Shown here: positions 37,464 through 47,342 of the stretch, piece after piece
How positions within the stretch are numbered: position 1 is the stretch's first letter
Layout of the letters: the number at the start of each line of letters is the position of its first letter
Source of the DNA: Alistipes montrealensis
GTDB taxonomy: Bacteria > Bacteroidota > Bacteroidia > Bacteroidales > Rikenellaceae
DNA length: 64,000 nt
Direction: 5' to 3'
Assembly (NCBI RefSeq): GCF_018362775.1
Contig: NZ_JAGYXY010000002.1
Coordinates: 411,035 to 475,034, forward strand
Program-made: the position numbers and the translations under genes
Notes under the pieces: generated by a model
Database searches by the model: none
What the model was told of the DNA's origin: nothing
What the model saw: the letters and a program-made list of their open reading frames with translations, nothing else

Positions 37464-40400
37464 TTAAAAGGTTAAGGAAATTCCGAGCATATAGGAACGC
37501 GCCGTCGGGTAAGAGGCGAACCAGGTGTTGTCATAGTTCAGCATCTGACGCATATTGGAGAAGGCGCAGACGTTGTTGACGCTGACATTGAGATCGATGG
37601 CGCTCAATCCCAGTTTCCGGACGAATCGTTGGTTCACGCGGTAACCCAGCGTGATGTTCCGGATCTGCACGAAGTTGAGTTTCTTGTAGAAACCATGGCT
37701 GAATTTGTTTTCGTACCCTGGTGAAACATAGTCGGCGTCGGGTGTTTCGGGGGTCCAGTATTTGGCGCCGTGAATGTAGTTGCCCGCACCGAACGAATAC
37801 GAACCGACGTTGGCCACGTTGTCCGTCATCCATTTTCCGAATACGCCGTTGATCAGGAACGAGAAGTAGAAATCTTTGTAGGATAAACGGTTGCCCATCG
37901 ACAGCGTGAAGCTCGGTTGCTTGCTTCCGATCACCTTTCGGTCTTTTTCGGTGATTTCGCCGTCACCGTTGACATCCTCTAGTTTGGCCGAACCTGGCTC
38001 GGCTCCGGTCTGATGTGCGATCTCTTTTCCTTCGGCATCGGTAAAGGTGAACTCATCGCCCTGCTGCCAGAGGCCGATCATATTGTAGTCGAAATAAACC
38101 TGCAGCGGCTTGCCGATGAACCACTTGTTGCTGACGTCGTCCTGACCGTCGCCGCGCAGTTCGACGATTTTGTCGCGGTTGAGCGAGAAACTGATGTCGG
38201 TGTTCCATGTGAAATTCTTCTTGCGGATGTTCTGCGAGTTCAGCGTGAGTTCGATACCCTTGTTCTGCGTCTCTCCGATGTTGTCCATGATCTTGCTGTA
38301 ACCGTTCATGATCGGTACGTTGCGAAGCATCAGCAGGTCTTTCGTGTTGGAGATGTACATGTCGATAGCACCGCCCAGGCGGCCGCCGAAGAACTGAAAG
38401 TCGATACCGAGGTTGGTTGTGTAGGTAGTCTCCCACCTCAGGTTGGGGTTACCTTTGCCGTCGCCGGGGAAGTAGGCCGCATTGACTGCCTTCGAGCCGT
38501 CGCCCCAGATGTACTTGATACCGTTGGTGGCATAGAGCCTATCGAGGGTTCTTCCGACGGTGATGGCATTGTTGCCGTTGGCTCCGTACGAAAGACGGAT
38601 TTTCAGCATATCGATCCATGAGGCGTTATCCTTGACGAAACTCTCTTCACCCAGATGCCAGGCCACTGCGGCCGAGGGGAAGAAAGCCCACTTATTGTTC
38701 CGGCCGAACACTGAAGCGCCGTCGGCGCGTCCGGTCAGCGTTACTAGATACTTATTGTTGAAGGCGTAATTCACGCGCAACATGCTCGATACCATCGTTT
38801 CCCGGGAATAACTCGAGGAGATCGAAATGTTATTCTCTGCACCGGACATCCGGTAGAAACTCGAATCGTCGTTTACGAAAGTGTCGCCGCTCTGCGACGA
38901 TTTCACTGTTTTTTTCTCCTGCACGCTGAACAGTCCGGTGGCGTCGATACGGTGTTTCCCGAATACGCCTTCGTATTTGAGGACGTTCTCCCACGTGTAG
39001 TCCGTGGTGCGGGAGTTGCTGATGCTAGCTTTGCCGTCCACCTGCTTTCCGGTGACGGTGTTGCGACCGTAGTAGGTTCCCGTGAAGTTATCGCGGTAGT
39101 TGTATCCGAACTGCGAGCGGAACGACAAACCTTTCACCGGGAACAGGATGTCGACGAACCCGTTGGCGAGGAAGTTGCGCGACGTATTCTTGCTGTCGGC
39201 ATTCACGTCCTTCATCGGGTTGGGAAGATTGTCGTATTCCATCGGTTTTTCGTAATAGGCGCCCGTCTCGTCCTTGTAGATGCCGTAGGGGCTTTGTTTG
39301 ATGGCGTGTTCGAGATTCGGGGTCGCGCCGCCGGTCTCACGGTTTACGAACTGCGAGGTAAGGCCGACCGTCAGCCACTTATTCAGTGTTTGGTTGATGC
39401 TGGTGTAGACGTTGATACGCTCGTAATTTGAATTGTAGACGACGCCGGGGTTATCCAGGTAGGAGACAGCGGCTGTGTAGCTGGTCTTGTCGTTACCACC
39501 CGAGATGCTGAGTTGATGGTCCATCGTGAAGGAGGTGCGGAAGACATAGTCTTGCCAGTCGTGGGTGATTCCTTTGGCGTAATTCTGTTTTTCGCTGGCG
39601 CTGATGATCAGGCCGGCCATCGGGTCGAGATCTTCTCCGGAATATTTATTTTTTCCCAAACGGCCGATGTCCTGCTTGTAACGGATGAATTCGTTGGGTC
39701 CCATGACTTCGATGCGCTGCATCGGTTCGGAGATACCCAACGATGTCTTGTAGGTTACGTGCATGGTGCCTTTATTACCTCGCTTGGTCTGGATCAGGAT
39801 AACGCCGTTCGAGCCGCGCGAACCGTAGATGGCCACCGACGATGCGTCCTTGAGCACCGACATGCTCTCGATAAGGTTCGGGTCGAGGTCGGCCAGCGAA
39901 CCGCCATACGGAATGCCGTCCAGAATGATCAACGGGTCATTGGTCGCCGTGATCGAGTTCTGGCCGCGGATCAGCAGAGTCTGGTCGCTGCCCGGAGCAG
40001 CATTGCCGGTCGTGATGTTCAGACCGGCCACCTGTCCGACCAGGCGGTCCATCAGGTTGTTGGTCGAAACCATCTCCAGCGTCTGTTTGTTGACTACGGC
40101 CAGGCCTCCCGTGAGGTCCTTCTTCTTCTGCGTACCGTAACCCACGACGACGACCTCTTCGAGCGACTGTGCGCTCGGGATCATTTTTACGTCGACGACT
40201 CCGGATACGCCGATTTTGACTTCCTGGTTATTGTAGCCCAGGCACGAAAATACCAGGGTCGAGGAGGCGGGAACTTTCAGTTCGAAGGTGCCCTGTACGG
40301 TGGTGACGGCTCCCGCATTCGTTTTTCCGTCTTTTATAACAACGACGACGCCCGGCAGCGGGGCTCCGTTTTCATCGATGACCGTACCGGTCACTTTGAC

Positions 40401-40496
40401 ATCGTTTTGCTGGGCAAACGACGGTGTTGCGGACAGCAGGGTTAAAAGGAGAATGACCAGGCTGCCTTTAAGCTTTTTGTAAATGCTCATTATCAT
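37464..40496 (-). CDS. SusC/RagA-family TonB-dependent transporter of the second PUL
   Basis: At 1010 residues with a signal peptide (SATPSFAQQ), it has the regulatory domain (about 33-110: VTGTVIDENGAPLPGVVVVIKDG), the TonB-box-like segment SLEEVVVVGYGTQKKKDLTGG, and the plug with LMDRLVGQVAGLNI, LLIRGQNSI and VAIYGSRGSNGVILIQTKRG. The barrel ends in LGISLTF. It imports the oligosaccharide released at the surface, with SusD as lid. Start is at 40496 or the second Met at 40490. A 463-base regulatory gap separates it from the hybrid regulator, which very probably controls it. Confidence 0.95.
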   Translation of the reverse strand: MIMSIYKKLKGSLVILLLTLLSATPSFAQQNDVKVTGTVIDENGAPLPGVVVVIKDGKTNAGAVTTVQGTFELKVPASSTLVFSCLGYNNQEVKIGVSGVVDVKMIPSAQSLEEVVVVGYGTQKKKDLTGGLAVVNKQTLEMVSTNNLMDRLVGQVAGLNITTGNAAPGSDQTLLIRGQNSITATNDPLIILDGIPYGGSLADLDPNLIESMSVLKDASSVAIYGSRGSNGVILIQTKRGNKGTMHVTYKTSLGISEPMQRIEVMGPNEFIRYKQDIGRLGKNKYSGEDLDPMAGLIISASEKQNYAKGITHDWQDYVFRTSFTMDHQLSISGGNDKTSYTAAVSYLDNPGVVYNSNYERINVYTSINQTLNKWLTVGLTSQFVNRETGGATPNLEHAIKQSPYGIYKDETGAYYEKPMEYDNLPNPMKDVNADSKNTSRNFLANGFVDILFPVKGLSFRSQFGYNYRDNFTGTYYGRNTVTGKQVDGKASISNSRTTDYTWENVLKYEGVFGKHRIDATGLFSVQEKKTVKSSQSGDTFVNDDSSFYRMSGAENNISISSSYSRETMVSSMLRVNYAFNNKYLVTLTGRADGASVFGRNNKWAFFPSAAVAWHLGEESFVKDNASWIDMLKIRLSYGANGNNAITVGRTLDRLYATNGIKYIWGDGSKAVNAAYFPGDGKGNPNLRWETTYTTNLGIDFQFFGGRLGGAIDMYISNTKDLLMLRNVPIMNGYSKIMDNIGETQNKGIELTLNSQNIRKKNFTWNTDISFSLNRDKIVELRGDGQDDVSNKWFIGKPLQVYFDYNMIGLWQQGDEFTFTDAEGKEIAHQTGAEPGSAKLEDVNGDGEITEKDRKVIGSKQPSFTLSMGNRLSYKDFYFSFLINGVFGKWMTDNVANVGSYSFGAGNYIHGAKYWTPETPDADYVSPGYENKFSHGFYKKLNFVQIRNITLGYRVNQRFVRKLGLSAIDLNVSVNNVCAFSNMRQMLNYDNTWFASYPTARSYMLGISLTF

Positions 40497-40959
40497 ATAA
40501 AGGTTTCATATTGGTTAGTACACTTGTCTGTTAAGAGATTGCCGAACCGGCAGAAGACCTCTTGCCGTTCTTCGTGGGTTTCAGGTTATCTTTCCATTTC
40601 GGTTTAGGTTTTAATTATTACTGTTATTTAATCTTTTCAAAGAAACAGGTGGACGCCGGAGGCTTTATCCCCTTATTGCAAAGGTCAATAAAACGGTGCG
40701 ACCTTATGGGCGTCTTTTATTCGGAAATGGTTCCATTTTGTACGGGACGTAAAAAAATCGAACCCTGTCCGGGGGTTCCGGATGCCCGGTGGGTCCGTGG
40801 TGGTATTTGTCCGGACAGAATGAAGCGCTCCCGTCGTCGCGTAAAACGACGGCGGGAACACCCCGTCGGTGAAGGTACAATCCATCCCTGTTCCGGCAGA
40901 CGCGGAGGCGCATATCCATGACGCATTGGACATGTTAAATTACCTTCGTATGGTCCGGA
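40497..40959. promoter_or_regulatory. Regulatory gap between susC and the hybrid regulator gene
   Basis: This 463-base region carries the expected control sites of the minus-strand PUL. I see a 10-bp GC-rich stem-loop (40830-40839 with 40847-40856) without a T-run. A sequence related to the -7 element lies on the minus strand at 40679-40686 (GACCTTTG instead of TAnnTTTG). A weak -7 match fits a promoter that needs the activator. Short open frames here look non-coding. Confidence 0.5.
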
Positions 40960-43900
40960 TTACGATTTTTTCTTGAATTCGGAGGGGGTCAGTTCAAAAT
41001 GCCTTTTGAAACAAATGCTGAAATATTTGGGATTGGCGAATCCTGTCATGATCGAGACTTCGGCGATGGTCAGGTCCGACTCCTTTAATAATTGCGCCGA
41101 TCGTTTCAGACGGACATCCATGATGAATTCCTTGATCGACATGCCCGTTATGTCGTTGATCTTCTGATACAGAAGCGTACGCCCGATCGACATGTCCGTG
41201 ACGAACGAATCGACGTTGTAGTCGCTGTTGTCCATGTTGCGCTCGATGTAATTCATCGCCTTCTTCAGCAACTCCTCGTCCATCGACGAAATGGTGATCT
41301 TCGAAGGTTCGGCGATGAATTTTTTGCTGTACAGTTCCTTGAGCTCTTTCTGGTTCTTGATCAGGTTGGCGACCTGCCGGAGCAGGAAATCCATGTCGAA
41401 CGGCTTGTCGATAAATACATTGGCGCCGCTTTCCAGCGCTTTGATTTTGTTTTCGGTGTTTTTGCCCAGGGCCGACAGCATGATCACCGGGATATGGCTG
41501 GTCTTGATGTTCGAACGCAGGGAGCGGCATACGTCGAAGCCGTCGGCCTCGGGCATCATCAGGTCGGTAATGACCATCTGGGGGCAGATTTTCTCCGCCT
41601 TGGCGATGCCTTCGTTGCCGTTTGCGGCCGTGTATACGTTGTAATGTTTCGACAACCGCTGTTCCAGGTAACTTCTCAGGTTGGGGTCGTCCTCGATCAC
41701 TACGATATTGCAGGCCTTGCGGTCGTGCTTGTCGTCCGGCGCCGTTACATCGGTTTCCGTCAACAGGTTGTCGATCTCGGAAACCGTGTATTCGTACGAT
41801 TCGGCCGCACTGTCGGTCTTTTCGGCATTCAGCGTGAAAGGCAGAACGACCGTGAAGGAGACCTTCGAATTCCCGGAATGAAGGGTTATTCCTCCTTCGA
41901 GGTTGCCGACCAGTTCTTTGACGATGGACAGTCCCAGGCCGCTGCTGCTTTCGAATTCGGGGCGGCGGGTGGAGAGGTGGTTGAACGACTCGAAGATGGC
42001 CTCCTTCCTGTCGTCGGGGATTTCGGCCCCGGTGTTGGTGACCGTGAAGGATATGTACTCGGTGTCGGCGGCCGGTGCGGCGGAATCCGGTATCTGCTCC
42101 TGTCGGGCCGGGTATATCTTCACTCCGACATAGCCGTTCTCGGAGGTGTATTTGATGGCGTTGGAGAACAGGTTCGTGAAAATCTTCTCGATCACGTCGT
42201 GGTCGAACTTGGTGTAAAAACTTTCGTACTGGGAATTGAACCCGGTTTCGATTCCCTTTTTGTTGGCGTAAAACTCGAACAGCGAGAAGATGCTGTCGAT
42301 AAACCGGATCAGGTCGCCCGGCTGGCGGTTGAGGGTGATCTTCTGGCTCTCGATTTCGCGGAATTGCAGCAACTGGCTGATCATGCGCTGGATGCGTGCT
42401 ACGTTCTTTTCGATCAGGTGCACGTAGGCGTTGCCCGGCGTGTCTGCGGGCAGGTGCTCCTTGAGCTGTTTCAGCGGATCGACGACCAGGGTGAGCGGGG
42501 TCTTGAGGTCGTGGGAGATGTTCGTGAAGAAGTTGATCCGGGCCCGGGTCAGTTCCTTCATGTTCTGCTCCTTGATCCGCTCCAGTTCGAGCCGTTGTTC
42601 GAAGATTTTCTTGTTGGTGAAGTACCGCCAGATGAAATAGACCACCGCCGAGAGCAGTGCGGCGTAGACGAGGTAGGCCCAGACGGAGAAGAAGGGCGAC
42701 GGATGCACCTTGAACCCGAGCGCCGTAACTTCGTCGCCCCACAGACCGTCGTTGTTGGCGGCCTTGACCTCGAAAACGTAGTTTCCGGCAGGCAGGTTGA
42801 AGAACTGCACGCCCTTCTGTCCCTGCGGCAGCAGAGACCATTGTTCGGAGAGCCCGAGCAGCCGGTAGGCGTATTGGTTCTTTCCGGCGTTAAGGTAACT
42901 GTCCGCCGAGAACCGGATTTCGAAATTCGACTGCCTGTGCGACAATTCGATCATATCGCCTTTGCCTTCGCGGTAGGACAGAGTGGAGATCGCTTTATCG
43001 AGGGGTGAATTTTTGGCGCCGGGAATTACGGGTTTGCTGTTGATCAGCAGGTCGGTGAAGAAAACCTTCGGCTTCTGGTCGTTGTATTTTATGTTTTCCG
43101 GGGTGAACAGGATGAAGCCGTCCGTTCCGCCGAACAGCATTTCGCCTTTCGAAGTCTTGTAGCAGGCCCGCACGTAGTAGGCGCCGCAGTGGTTCGGGGT
43201 GTCGATCTGGGATTTGTTGATCGTCCCGGCAGCGTGGTCGTAATAATAGAGACCGTCGTTGGTGCTGAACCAGACATCTTGCGAAGAGGTGTCTTCCAGG
43301 ATGCCGAAGACCGTTTTACCCGACAGCCCTTCGCCGTTCCGGTCCTTGAAATTGACGTAACTGCCGTCGCGGCGCAGCAGGTTGACCCCGCCGCCGCGGG
43401 TCCCGAACCAGATGTCGGAACCCGACGTGACGCAGTAGGAGCAGAGGTTGTTTACCGCATAGGGGGCCTCGTCGATGTAATAATGCTTTACGATCCGCCT
43501 CGTGGCGGCATCTACGATGTAAGCTCCTCCGTGGCTGACGAGCCACAGGCTGCCCTCTTTGTCGTGAAACAGCGTTTCGATATGAATCCGGACGGGATTG
43601 CCCCGGTTGTCCGAGAACTGGACTGCTTCGATGATCCCTGTCTTTGCGTCCTTGTACATCAGTTCGGCGTCCGGGTCGGTCATCCAGATGCCCCGGTCGC
43701 CCTCCTTGACGAAATCGTAGACGCTGAGCGGCTGCCCCGAGACCGGATGGTTCATGTGCAGGTCGGTAAAACGCCCCTGCTGCTCGTCGAACGCCCGCAT
43801 GCCGCCGTTGAACGCCGAGACCAGCAACGTGTTGTTCTCGTCGTGCCACAGCTTTTTGATCATGTTCGACGTAAGACCGCACTTGCTTTCCTGCGTATAG

Positions 43901-45030
43901 TAGATAAACCGGCCGTTCTTGCGGTCCCAGCGGTTAATTCCCCCCCCCTCAGTTCCGATCCACAGGTTGCCTTCCGTATCTTCCTCGAAACAGCTGACAA
44001 TAGGATGATTAAGGCCTCCCGGGGTGGCTTTGAAGTAGTCGACGCCGTTGTCCGAGAAGGTCATGTAGGCCAGTTTGCCCCCGTATGTGCCGACCCATAC
44101 CCCGCCGTCGGGATCGGCGAAGATCGACCACACCGAGTTGTTGGGCAGCGAGTAGGGATAATGGAGGTCGAAGCGCAGCAGGCGTGTGCTGTCGGTGAGC
44201 GGGTCTAGCAGGAGCAGTCCCGACTGCGTCGCTACCCAGATGATGCCTGCCGGGTCGAGAAACAACTCTTTGGCGCCCGCGGACTTTTCGTATTCGTGCG
44301 GGAGCCTGTAATACCGCCCGATCCGGCCGTCGCCGTCGCATTCGTAAAGCCCGTCCATGTGCGTGAGGACGTATACCGAGCCGTTGTATTCCACTACGTC
44401 GCGGATCACGCAGTTGTTGCCGCCGACCGACGTGAACGGAACGTACTGTCCGGTTTCTCGGTTCAGGCGGTAGAGGTTTCCGTTCGAGGCGGTATAAACA
44501 TACTCTTTCGTGCAGACGAGCGTCAGCGTTTGTCCGAGTGTGAATATCTCTTTCGGCAGCGGATAACTGGTTACGGCGGGCAGCCGGTCGGGATTGAACG
44601 ATTCGATGGTGTTGTTCCGGATCAGCCAGACCGTCCCGTCGCCGTTCGCCGTGACCGAACCGATGTTTCCTTCCAGGACGAGTTCGAAATCGAGCGTTTC
44701 GTAGTCGAAGTGCAGCAACCCGTGGTTGGTTCCCACGTACAGCCCTTTCTGTTTGTCCGTGACCACCTGCCCGTAGGACCAGTAGGAACTCGGGGAGAGG
44801 TTTGCGACCCGGTCGTTCATCCGCACGAACGACGTGCCGTTGTACATGAACAAGGCGTCGTACCCGCTGAACCAGATGCGTCCGACGCTGTCCTTGGCGA
44901 TGCTGTGTATGCCTCCGTAATAGGAGGTTTCGGGCATGGGATGGAACCGGTAATCCGGAATATTCAGGGCGTGGAGGGTTTCCGGGAGCAGTCCCGTGAC
45001 GAGTAGCAGTGCTGTTAATAATGATCTCAT
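40960..45030 (-). CDS. Hybrid two-component system (HTCS) sensor-regulator of the PUL
   Basis: The start at 45030 opens a signal peptide (MRSLLTALLLVTGLL) and gives 1356 residues; the frame is open further upstream but without coding character. Two beta-propellers of reg_prop repeats span about 25-650. A Y_Y_Y domain spans about 700-778 and a membrane segment about 780-803. HisKA carries His840 in NISHDLKTP. HATPase has Asn957 and the GLGL box at 1031-1034. The receiver domain has phospho-acceptor Asp1156 and Lys1209. The AraC-type DNA-binding domain spans about 1255-1356. The periplasmic part binds an oligosaccharide of the PUL substrate and the AraC domain activates susC. A run of nine C (43940-43948), G on the coding strand, encodes Gly362-364. 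Confidence 0.96.
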   Translation of the reverse strand: MRSLLTALLLVTGLLPETLHALNIPDYRFHPMPETSYYGGIHSIAKDSVGRIWFSGYDALFMYNGTSFVRMNDRVANLSPSSYWSYGQVVTDKQKGLYVGTNHGLLHFDYETLDFELVLEGNIGSVTANGDGTVWLIRNNTIESFNPDRLPAVTSYPLPKEIFTLGQTLTLVCTKEYVYTASNGNLYRLNRETGQYVPFTSVGGNNCVIRDVVEYNGSVYVLTHMDGLYECDGDGRIGRYYRLPHEYEKSAGAKELFLDPAGIIWVATQSGLLLLDPLTDSTRLLRFDLHYPYSLPNNSVWSIFADPDGGVWVGTYGGKLAYMTFSDNGVDYFKATPGGLNHPIVSCFEEDTEGNLWIGTEGGGINRWDRKNGRFIYYTQESKCGLTSNMIKKLWHDENNTLLVSAFNGGMRAFDEQQGRFTDLHMNHPVSGQPLSVYDFVKEGDRGIWMTDPDAELMYKDAKTGIIEAVQFSDNRGNPVRIHIETLFHDKEGSLWLVSHGGAYIVDAATRRIVKHYYIDEAPYAVNNLCSYCVTSGSDIWFGTRGGGVNLLRRDGSYVNFKDRNGEGLSGKTVFGILEDTSSQDVWFSTNDGLYYYDHAAGTINKSQIDTPNHCGAYYVRACYKTSKGEMLFGGTDGFILFTPENIKYNDQKPKVFFTDLLINSKPVIPGAKNSPLDKAISTLSYREGKGDMIELSHRQSNFEIRFSADSYLNAGKNQYAYRLLGLSEQWSLLPQGQKGVQFFNLPAGNYVFEVKAANNDGLWGDEVTALGFKVHPSPFFSVWAYLVYAALLSAVVYFIWRYFTNKKIFEQRLELERIKEQNMKELTRARINFFTNISHDLKTPLTLVVDPLKQLKEHLPADTPGNAYVHLIEKNVARIQRMISQLLQFREIESQKITLNRQPGDLIRFIDSIFSLFEFYANKKGIETGFNSQYESFYTKFDHDVIEKIFTNLFSNAIKYTSENGYVGVKIYPARQEQIPDSAAPAADTEYISFTVTNTGAEIPDDRKEAIFESFNHLSTRRPEFESSSGLGLSIVKELVGNLEGGITLHSGNSKVSFTVVLPFTLNAEKTDSAAESYEYTVSEIDNLLTETDVTAPDDKHDRKACNIVVIEDDPNLRSYLEQRLSKHYNVYTAANGNEGIAKAEKICPQMVITDLMMPEADGFDVCRSLRSNIKTSHIPVIMLSALGKNTENKIKALESGANVFIDKPFDMDFLLRQVANLIKNQKELKELYSKKFIAEPSKITISSMDEELLKKAMNYIERNMDNSDYNVDSFVTDMSIGRTLLYQKINDITGMSIKEFIMDVRLKRSAQLLKESDLTIAEVSIMTGFANPKYFSICFKRHFELTPSEFKKKS

Positions 45031-45060
45031 AGATGCCCGGATGAGGTCTGGTCTTTCATA

Positions 45061-45068
45061 CAAAGTTA
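45061..45068 (-). promoter_or_regulatory. -7 element of the HTCS gene promoter
   Basis: On the minus strand the sequence reads TAACTTTG, an exact match to the Bacteroidetes TAnnTTTG element, 30 bases before the regulator start. The -33 part is weak (TGTTTT about 20 bases upstream). Confidence 0.6.
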
Positions 45069-45175
45069 GAAAATTTTGATAAAACAGGCCGTCTGCCGTC
45101 GTTTTTTCGCTCTTTCCGGGTTTGATTGACCGGTTTTCGGGGCTGAATACTATTCCGGGGCCGGTGTCCGGGATC

Positions 45176-45214
45176 GAAAAAGGCGGCCGGAAAAACTTCC
45201 GGCCGCCTTTCTTT
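45176..45214 (-). terminator. Terminator of the M13 peptidase gene
   Basis: A 13-bp GC-rich stem (45179-45191 with 45198-45210) has A-runs on the left, giving a minus-strand hairpin followed by T. It begins 14 bases after the peptidase stop codon and looks bidirectional. Confidence 0.85.
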
Positions 45215-45227
45215 TCAGTACGGTATT

Positions 45228-47261
45228 TTACCAGATAATCACGCGATCCTGCTCGGGCAGGAACATCGCGCCGTCGGTGATCGAGAAGGCGTCGTAGAAG
45301 TCCTGCAGGTTGCGCAGCGTGGCATTTACGCGCCATTTGCCCAGCGAGTGTACGTCGAGCTTGGTGAGGCGTGCGATCTCCTCGTCGCGGATATTCTGGG
45401 CCCACAGCGTGGCGTAGCCCAGGTAGAAACGCTGGTCGGCGGTGAATCCGTCGATCGGGGCCGGAGCCTCCTTGCCTGCGAGCGAGTTGCGGTAGGCCGA
45501 GTGCGCTACGCGCAGACCGCCCTGGTCGGCGATATTCTCGCCCAGGGAGAGGGAGCCGTTGGCGAAGATCGCGGGCTGCCCGTCCTTGGCGGGCAGAACC
45601 TCGATGGCGTTGAACTGCTGTACCAGGATGTCCGTCTTGGCCTTGAAGGCGGCGGCGTCCTCTTCGGTCCACCAGTTGTTCATGTTGCCGTCCTTGTCGA
45701 AGTTGCGGCCCTGGTCGTCGAATCCGTGGGTCATTTCGTGGCCGATCACCACGCCGATTGCACCGTAGTTTACGGCGTCGTCGGCCTCGGGGTTGTAGAA
45801 CGGCGGCTGGAGAATGGCGGCCGGGAAGCAGATTTCGTTGGTCGTGGGGTTGTAGTAGGCGTTCACCGTCTGGGGCGACATGTGCCACTCGTCCTTGTCC
45901 ACGGGTTTGCCCAGTTTCGAAATGTTGTCGGCCGTATACCAGGCGCTGGCTTCGACGTTGTTCTCCCAATAGCTCTTCGCCGGGTCGATCGTCAGCGAAG
46001 AGTAGTCCTTCCACTTGTCGGGATAACCGATCTTCACCGTGAAGGCTGCCAGTTTCTCCTGGGCTTTGGCTTTGGTGGCGTCGGACATCCAGTCGAGGCC
46101 CGCGATGTGCTGGCCGAGGGCTGTCTGCAGGTTCTTCACCATTTCGAGCATGCGGGCCTTGTCTTTCTCGGGGAAATATTTGGCGACGTACATTTCGCCC
46201 ACGGCTTCCGACAGGATACCGTTGGGGACCGACATGGCACGCTTCCAGCGGGGTTTCTGCTCCTGCTTACCCGACATCACGCGGCCGTAGAAATCGAACG
46301 ATGCGTTGATGAAATCGTCGCTCAGGAAACCGGCTGCATTGCTGATGTATTGTGCGGCGAGGTAATAGCGGATGTCCTCCAGCGGGGCCGTCTTGATCAC
46401 CTCGTTGGCGTTGGCCAGGGCCGAAGGGGTCGTCACGATGATCTGCTCGAAGTCGCCGATGCCCATCGTCTTGTAGTACTCGGCCCAGTCGATGGCGTCG
46501 TACGCCTTCTCGAAATCGGCTTTCGCCGTGGGATTGTACATGGCGGGGATGTTGCGCAGTTCGACGCTCGACCAGTTTTTCTCGGCCAGTTTGGTTTCGA
46601 TCGAGATCACGCCGGCAACGGCCTTCTCGATGTCGGCCTCGGGGACGCCCGTCAGGCGGAAGAGCTTGCCCAGGTACTCCTTGTAGGCAGTGCGGATCGA
46701 CTCGTTCTCGGGATCGAGGTAATAGTCGCGGTCGCCCATCATCAGGTCGGGCTGCGAAGCGTAGAGCGCATTGATATCGCTGTTCATCAGGTCGGACTGC
46801 ACGCCGACGCCGAAGAAGGGGTTGGCGATCGAGGTGTGGAGCTTGGCGATGGCTGCGGTCAGCTGCGCACGGTCGCCGATGGCGAGAATCTCGTCGACGG
46901 CGGCTTTGATCGGGGCGGCGCCCTCGGCGTTCAGGCGCACCGAGTCGAGGCCCATCTTGTAGAGGTCCGAAATCTTCTGCTCGACGGTTCCCGGCCGGGC
47001 CTTCTGCTTGGTCATGCCGGAGAAGAGCTCGTTGATGCGCGTCTCGTTGTTGTCGCGCAGGATGTCGAACGAGCCGTAGCGCGAATATTCGGGTTTCAGG
47101 GGGTTGTTCTTCTGCCAGCCGCCCGTAGCGTATTCGTAGAAATCGGCGTTGGGAGCTACCGACAAATCGAAGTTGGCCATGTCGATGGCCGGTTTCTTAG
47201 GGGTATTCTGGCAGGCTGTCATACAAGCCATTGTTGCTGCGAAAAGGATAATTTTTTTCAT
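45228..47261 (-). CDS. M13-family (neprilysin/PepO-like) zinc metallopeptidase lipoprotein
   Basis: The 677-residue protein has a lipobox ending at Cys17 (MTACQN) and an M13 N-terminal domain (FYEYATGGWQKNNPL). The catalytic zinc site is VIGHEMTHGFDDQG (His508, Glu509, His512), with the third ligand Glu575 in GENIADQGG. The NAYYNPTTNEICFPAAILQPPFY motif of the family lies before it, and the C-terminal tryptophan is also typical. These enzymes cleave short peptides in the periplasm or at the surface. It stands alone between its own terminator and that of pgk. Confidence 0.95.
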   Translation of the reverse strand: MKKIILFAATMACMTACQNTPKKPAIDMANFDLSVAPNADFYEYATGGWQKNNPLKPEYSRYGSFDILRDNNETRINELFSGMTKQKARPGTVEQKISDLYKMGLDSVRLNAEGAAPIKAAVDEILAIGDRAQLTAAIAKLHTSIANPFFGVGVQSDLMNSDINALYASQPDLMMGDRDYYLDPENESIRTAYKEYLGKLFRLTGVPEADIEKAVAGVISIETKLAEKNWSSVELRNIPAMYNPTAKADFEKAYDAIDWAEYYKTMGIGDFEQIIVTTPSALANANEVIKTAPLEDIRYYLAAQYISNAAGFLSDDFINASFDFYGRVMSGKQEQKPRWKRAMSVPNGILSEAVGEMYVAKYFPEKDKARMLEMVKNLQTALGQHIAGLDWMSDATKAKAQEKLAAFTVKIGYPDKWKDYSSLTIDPAKSYWENNVEASAWYTADNISKLGKPVDKDEWHMSPQTVNAYYNPTTNEICFPAAILQPPFYNPEADDAVNYGAIGVVIGHEMTHGFDDQGRNFDKDGNMNNWWTEEDAAAFKAKTDILVQQFNAIEVLPAKDGQPAIFANGSLSLGENIADQGGLRVAHSAYRNSLAGKEAPAPIDGFTADQRFYLGYATLWAQNIRDEEIARLTKLDVHSLGKWRVNATLRNLQDFYDAFSITDGAMFLPEQDRVIIW

Positions 47262-47278
47262 ACTGTTCGGGTTTTTGA

Positions 47279-47319
47279 TAAAACGGGGACTTCCGTGAAA
47301 ACCGGAAATCCCCGCTTTT
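47279..47319 (-). terminator. Terminator of pgk
   Basis: An imperfect stem of about 11 bp (around 47284-47296 pairing with 47303-47315, one mismatch) is flanked by A-run and T-run. On the minus strand it lies 24 bases after the pgk stop. Confidence 0.7.
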
Positions 47320-47342
47320 GAATTTGCTTCGGTGCGTCCGGT

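Noticed and set aside
40685..40933. 82-codon minus-strand frame between susC and the HTCS gene
   Set aside because: Its composition is unlike its neighbours, there is no family similarity, and it overlaps a hairpin and the likely regulatory sites.
45031..46014. N-terminal extension of the HTCS frame
   Set aside because: Most of it is antisense-type low-complexity sequence over the M13 peptidase gene (same strand, other frame). The ATG at 45030 opens a signal peptide and has a promoter in front.
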